From NCBI GenBank assembly GCA_015520065.1, contig WAQV01000081.1, forward strand, positions 1 to 24,386: DNA of 24,386 bases, given 5' to 3'. The notes below the pieces were generated by a model. It was not told the DNA's origin and did not search any database. It saw nothing but the letters and a program-made list of their open reading frames with translations. Position numbers and translations under genes: made by a program. Positions within the stretch are counted from its first letter, which is position 1. Every line of letters begins with the position of its first letter. Below are positions 22,918 to 24,386 of the stretch, in pieces. This stretch comes from Candidatus Pacearchaeota archaeon. Lineage in GTDB: Archaea; Nanobdellota; Nanobdellia; Pacearchaeales; GW2011-AR1.

Positions 22918-23214
22918 TTATATCAATACAAGAACAAACGGAACTCCTTGAATTTTCCTGATTCCTTCCTCGCTAATTATCCCAGCTTTAATAGCAGCAT
23001 TGATTGATTTTTGACCTACAATATTAAATGTTGCATCTTCAAGAACCATGTCCTGCATTATTTTTATTGCCTCTTCTTCAGTGGCTTTTTCACCTTTAAA
23101 AAAAGACTCTTTAACTTCAAGCTGTAAATCTCCCTCTTCAAACCTTTTTCCAACTAAATCTGCGTCACAGACAGCCACTACATGCCTATACGATTTTATT
23201 ACTCTTATAAGCAT
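22918..23214 (-). CDS. DUF424 domain protein
   Basis: A 98-residue archaeal conserved protein of unknown function. Family features are VVAVCDADLVGKRFEEG (12-28), FFKGEKATEEEA (38-49), the central DATFNIVGQKSINAAIKAG, and the C-terminal IQGVPFVLVLI. It is nearly always archaeal and often lies near translation genes, as here between aIF1A and aIF2-beta. CTATTTAAA (23233-23241) lies about 24 bp before the ATG. Confidence 0.9.
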   Translation of the reverse strand: MLIRVIKSYRHVVAVCDADLVGKRFEEGDLQLEVKESFFKGEKATEEEAIKIMQDMVLEDATFNIVGQKSINAAIKAGIISEEGIRKIQGVPFVLVLI

Positions 23215-23252
23215 GGCTGTATTAAACAGATGCTATTTAAAAATTTTAAAGA

Positions 23253-23399
23253 TTACTTCTTTCCTCCGATTCTGCAAACAGTTGTTCCGCAGTCAGGGCA
23301 CTTTCCCTTAAACATCGTAGTCCCTCTTTTTGTGGTAGTCTCCTGCGGGTCATTCATCTCAACTGTTTTTTTGCATTTCACGCAATACCCTTCAACCAT
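23253..23399 (-). CDS. DUF5679 zinc-ribbon mini-protein (48 residues)
   Basis: A short gene easily missed by length cut-offs. ATG at 23399 to TAA at 23253-23255; it begins MVEGYCVKCKKTVEMNDPQE and ends with CPDCGTTVCRIGGKK. Two CxxC pairs (C6/C9 and C34/C37) should bind one zinc, and the spacing and start match the DUF5679 family known from archaea. GGTTTAAATAAA near 23424 lies about 25 bp before the ATG. It sits between aIF2-beta and DUF424. An RNA or ribosome-binding role is a guess from context and zinc ribbon only. Confidence 0.85.
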   Translation of the reverse strand: MVEGYCVKCKKTVEMNDPQETTTKRGTTMFKGKCPDCGTTVCRIGGKK

Positions 23400-23453
23400 T
23401 TTTCAGCTGACAAATTTTATTTAAACCTAAAAGATTCCCTCTTTTTTAAACCT

Positions 23454-23870
23454 TTATATTTTCCCTCTTACTGGATGTTTGGCACCGCATGCAAGGCAAT
23501 GAAGAAACATCATTCTGTCCTCTTTAATAATCTCTGTGTCTGGCTTTTTACACTCTTTGCACAGTACAAACTCATTGACATACTGTTCTATTTTGGCATT
23601 TATTTTTGCGCTTGGAACTCTTATATTCAATACTAATCTGTCACCATCTCTCTGCCCTGAAGCTGCAAGCTCTTTGAGCATGAACTTTTGGAAATGTTCA
23701 GCATCCCTTCTCAAATAGGAAGCAATCTTAAAAAAGTTTGTAAGCACTGTTTTCTTTCCTTCAAAATATCCTTCTATTTTTGGAATCTCAAACCTTTCTC
23801 CGCTATCTCTTGATACAATCTTTACTTTCTTATATGCCTCTTCAAGCAGCTTTTCGTATTCGTCTGCCAT
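23454..23870 (-). CDS. translation initiation factor aIF2 subunit beta
   Basis: Part of the heterotrimeric aIF2 that carries initiator tRNA. It has an N-terminal helix, then the core alpha/beta domain (RFEIPKIEGYFEGKKTVLTNF, here given by its ends RFEIPK and VLTNF), and the FMLKELAASG segment (about 63-72). The C-terminal zinc ribbon has C104/C107 and C125/C128, ending in KHPVRGKI. Its 138 residues are normal for archaea. ATTTATAAAC near 23897 lies 27 bp before the ATG. Confidence 0.96.
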   Translation of the reverse strand: MADEYEKLLEEAYKKVKIVSRDSGERFEIPKIEGYFEGKKTVLTNFFKIASYLRRDAEHFQKFMLKELAASGQRDGDRLVLNIRVPSAKINAKIEQYVNEFVLCKECKKPDTEIIKEDRMMFLHCLACGAKHPVRGKI

Positions 23871-23949
23871 ACCTTATCTCTGAATAGAGAGTTTATAAAT
23901 GTTTTAATCAGGTTTTATAGAGTAAATAAAAAATATAAATTTCTTGAAT

Positions 23950-24357
23950 TTACAGATAAAAAATGATTCCCTGAACAAGCCCTATCAACATTCCAATAAT
24001 CCCTCCGAGAATTTCTATAAAACGCAGTTCTGTTTTTATTATGTTCTTTATTGTTCTTTCTATATCTTCGTCTGGAGTGTTTTTTATTGTTTTTGCAATG
24101 CTTCTCTTTATTGCAGAGTCAATCTTTTTTCCTATAACTGGAATAGAAGCTATCTTTTTGTATTCTTCAGGAAGTATGACATGAATCTCACCAGCTATTT
24201 TCTCTGCAAGTTTCGTTTTTCTTTTAGGGATTGCTCCTTGAACTCCAAGAAAGCTTTTTCTCGGATGAAACAGCATGTAAATTGCGAGGGCATTTGTAAA
24301 ATACCCTATCAGCCCTCCAACAGCCATAAATATAACTATATTGCTTATATTTTGCAT
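23950..24357 (-). CDS. short DUF445-family membrane protein
   Basis: A 135-residue protein with the two conserved ends of DUF445: the N-terminal helix and GYFTNALAIYMLFHPRK motif (19-35), and the C-terminal GGIIGMLIGLVQGIIFYL helix. The long helical middle of full-length (about 400 residue) relatives is reduced to about 80 residues with charged amphipathic helices. A short form of this kind is known in some bacteria and archaea, so it need not be a fragment. The ATG lies 24 bp from a TATA-like CTATTTAAC at the window edge. Function unknown. Confidence 0.82.
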   Translation of the reverse strand: MQNISNIVIFMAVGGLIGYFTNALAIYMLFHPRKSFLGVQGAIPKRKTKLAEKIAGEIHVILPEEYKKIASIPVIGKKIDSAIKRSIAKTIKNTPDEDIERTIKNIIKTELRFIEILGGIIGMLIGLVQGIIFYL

Positions 24358-24386
24358 ACTCTTACAGAACAGAGAATGTTAAATAG

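Noticed and set aside
22881..23412. CAGCTGACA occurring twice (22881-22889 and 23404-23412)
   Set aside because: The two copies lie at different distances from promoters of different genes; nine bases recurring once in the window can be chance.
1..24386. CRISPR array, insertion sequence or prophage
   Set aside because: No regularly spaced direct repeats, transposase, integrase, or phage structural gene was found on either strand.

Overview
The window looks like a piece of a compact, AT-rich archaeal chromosome. The archaeal markers are an FttA/aCPSF1-type KH-beta-CASP nuclease, archaeal proteasome beta, FEN1 with a C-terminal PCNA-binding box, aIF1A, aIF2-beta, aDim2-like KH protein, Taw3, DUF424, DUF5679 and FtsZ. 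A typical (bacterial-type) SerS, the DUF5679 mini-protein and a membrane protein with a UBA-like helical N-terminus fit a DPANN-type lineage (Woesearchaeota/Pacearchaeota-like). That placement is an inference from gene content. There is no plasmid, phage, IS or CRISPR signature, and no gene-free stretch exceeds 300 bp; the largest is 18757-19000 upstream of ftsZ.

Layout. Positions 1-6019 (minus strand): Trm5-like tRNA methyltransferase, RNase J, a small membrane protein, an Mtq2/HemK2-like methyltransferase, proteasome beta and FttA/aCPSF1, with a possible partial ORF at the left edge. Positions 6104-9896: a Na+/Ca2+ exchanger, a probably frameshifted small gene, a six-helix membrane protein, FEN1, an unknown protein and a small ferredoxin. 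Positions 9989-13152: a membrane diguanylate cyclase (GGEEF), which is unusual for an archaeon, then SerS and a PerR-like regulator/peroxiredoxin operon with a perfect 9-1-9 operator. Positions 13249-18756: a membrane protein, a CPA2 antiporter with a TrkA-N domain, a UPF0173 metallo-hydrolase, a DHH phosphoesterase, a LOG/SLOG-like protein and Taw3. Positions 18757-20149: ftsZ with an elaborate upstream region of nested inverted repeats and a downstream terminator. Positions 20150-24357 (minus strand): SemiSWEET, nitroreductase, an unknown protein, tRNA-Asn(GUU), aDim2-like KH protein, aIF1A, DUF424, DUF5679, aIF2-beta and a short DUF445 membrane protein.

Expression logic. Most genes have a TTTAAA/TTTATA box centred about 24-29 bp before an ATG, the expected geometry for leaderless archaeal transcripts. 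This pattern was used to correct several starts. Strong AAAGGAG-type Shine-Dalgarno sequences occur where that geometry does not apply: internal operon gene prx, and the GTG-start genes ftsZ and rnj. Several convergent pairs overlap at their stop codons.

The most interesting places are the ftsZ leader/promoter with mutually exclusive pairings that reach the Shine-Dalgarno sequence, the archaeal GGDEF protein, the frameshifted leaderless gene at 7088-7394, the PerR box, and a palindromic TATA element shared by two divergent genes at 18139-18152.
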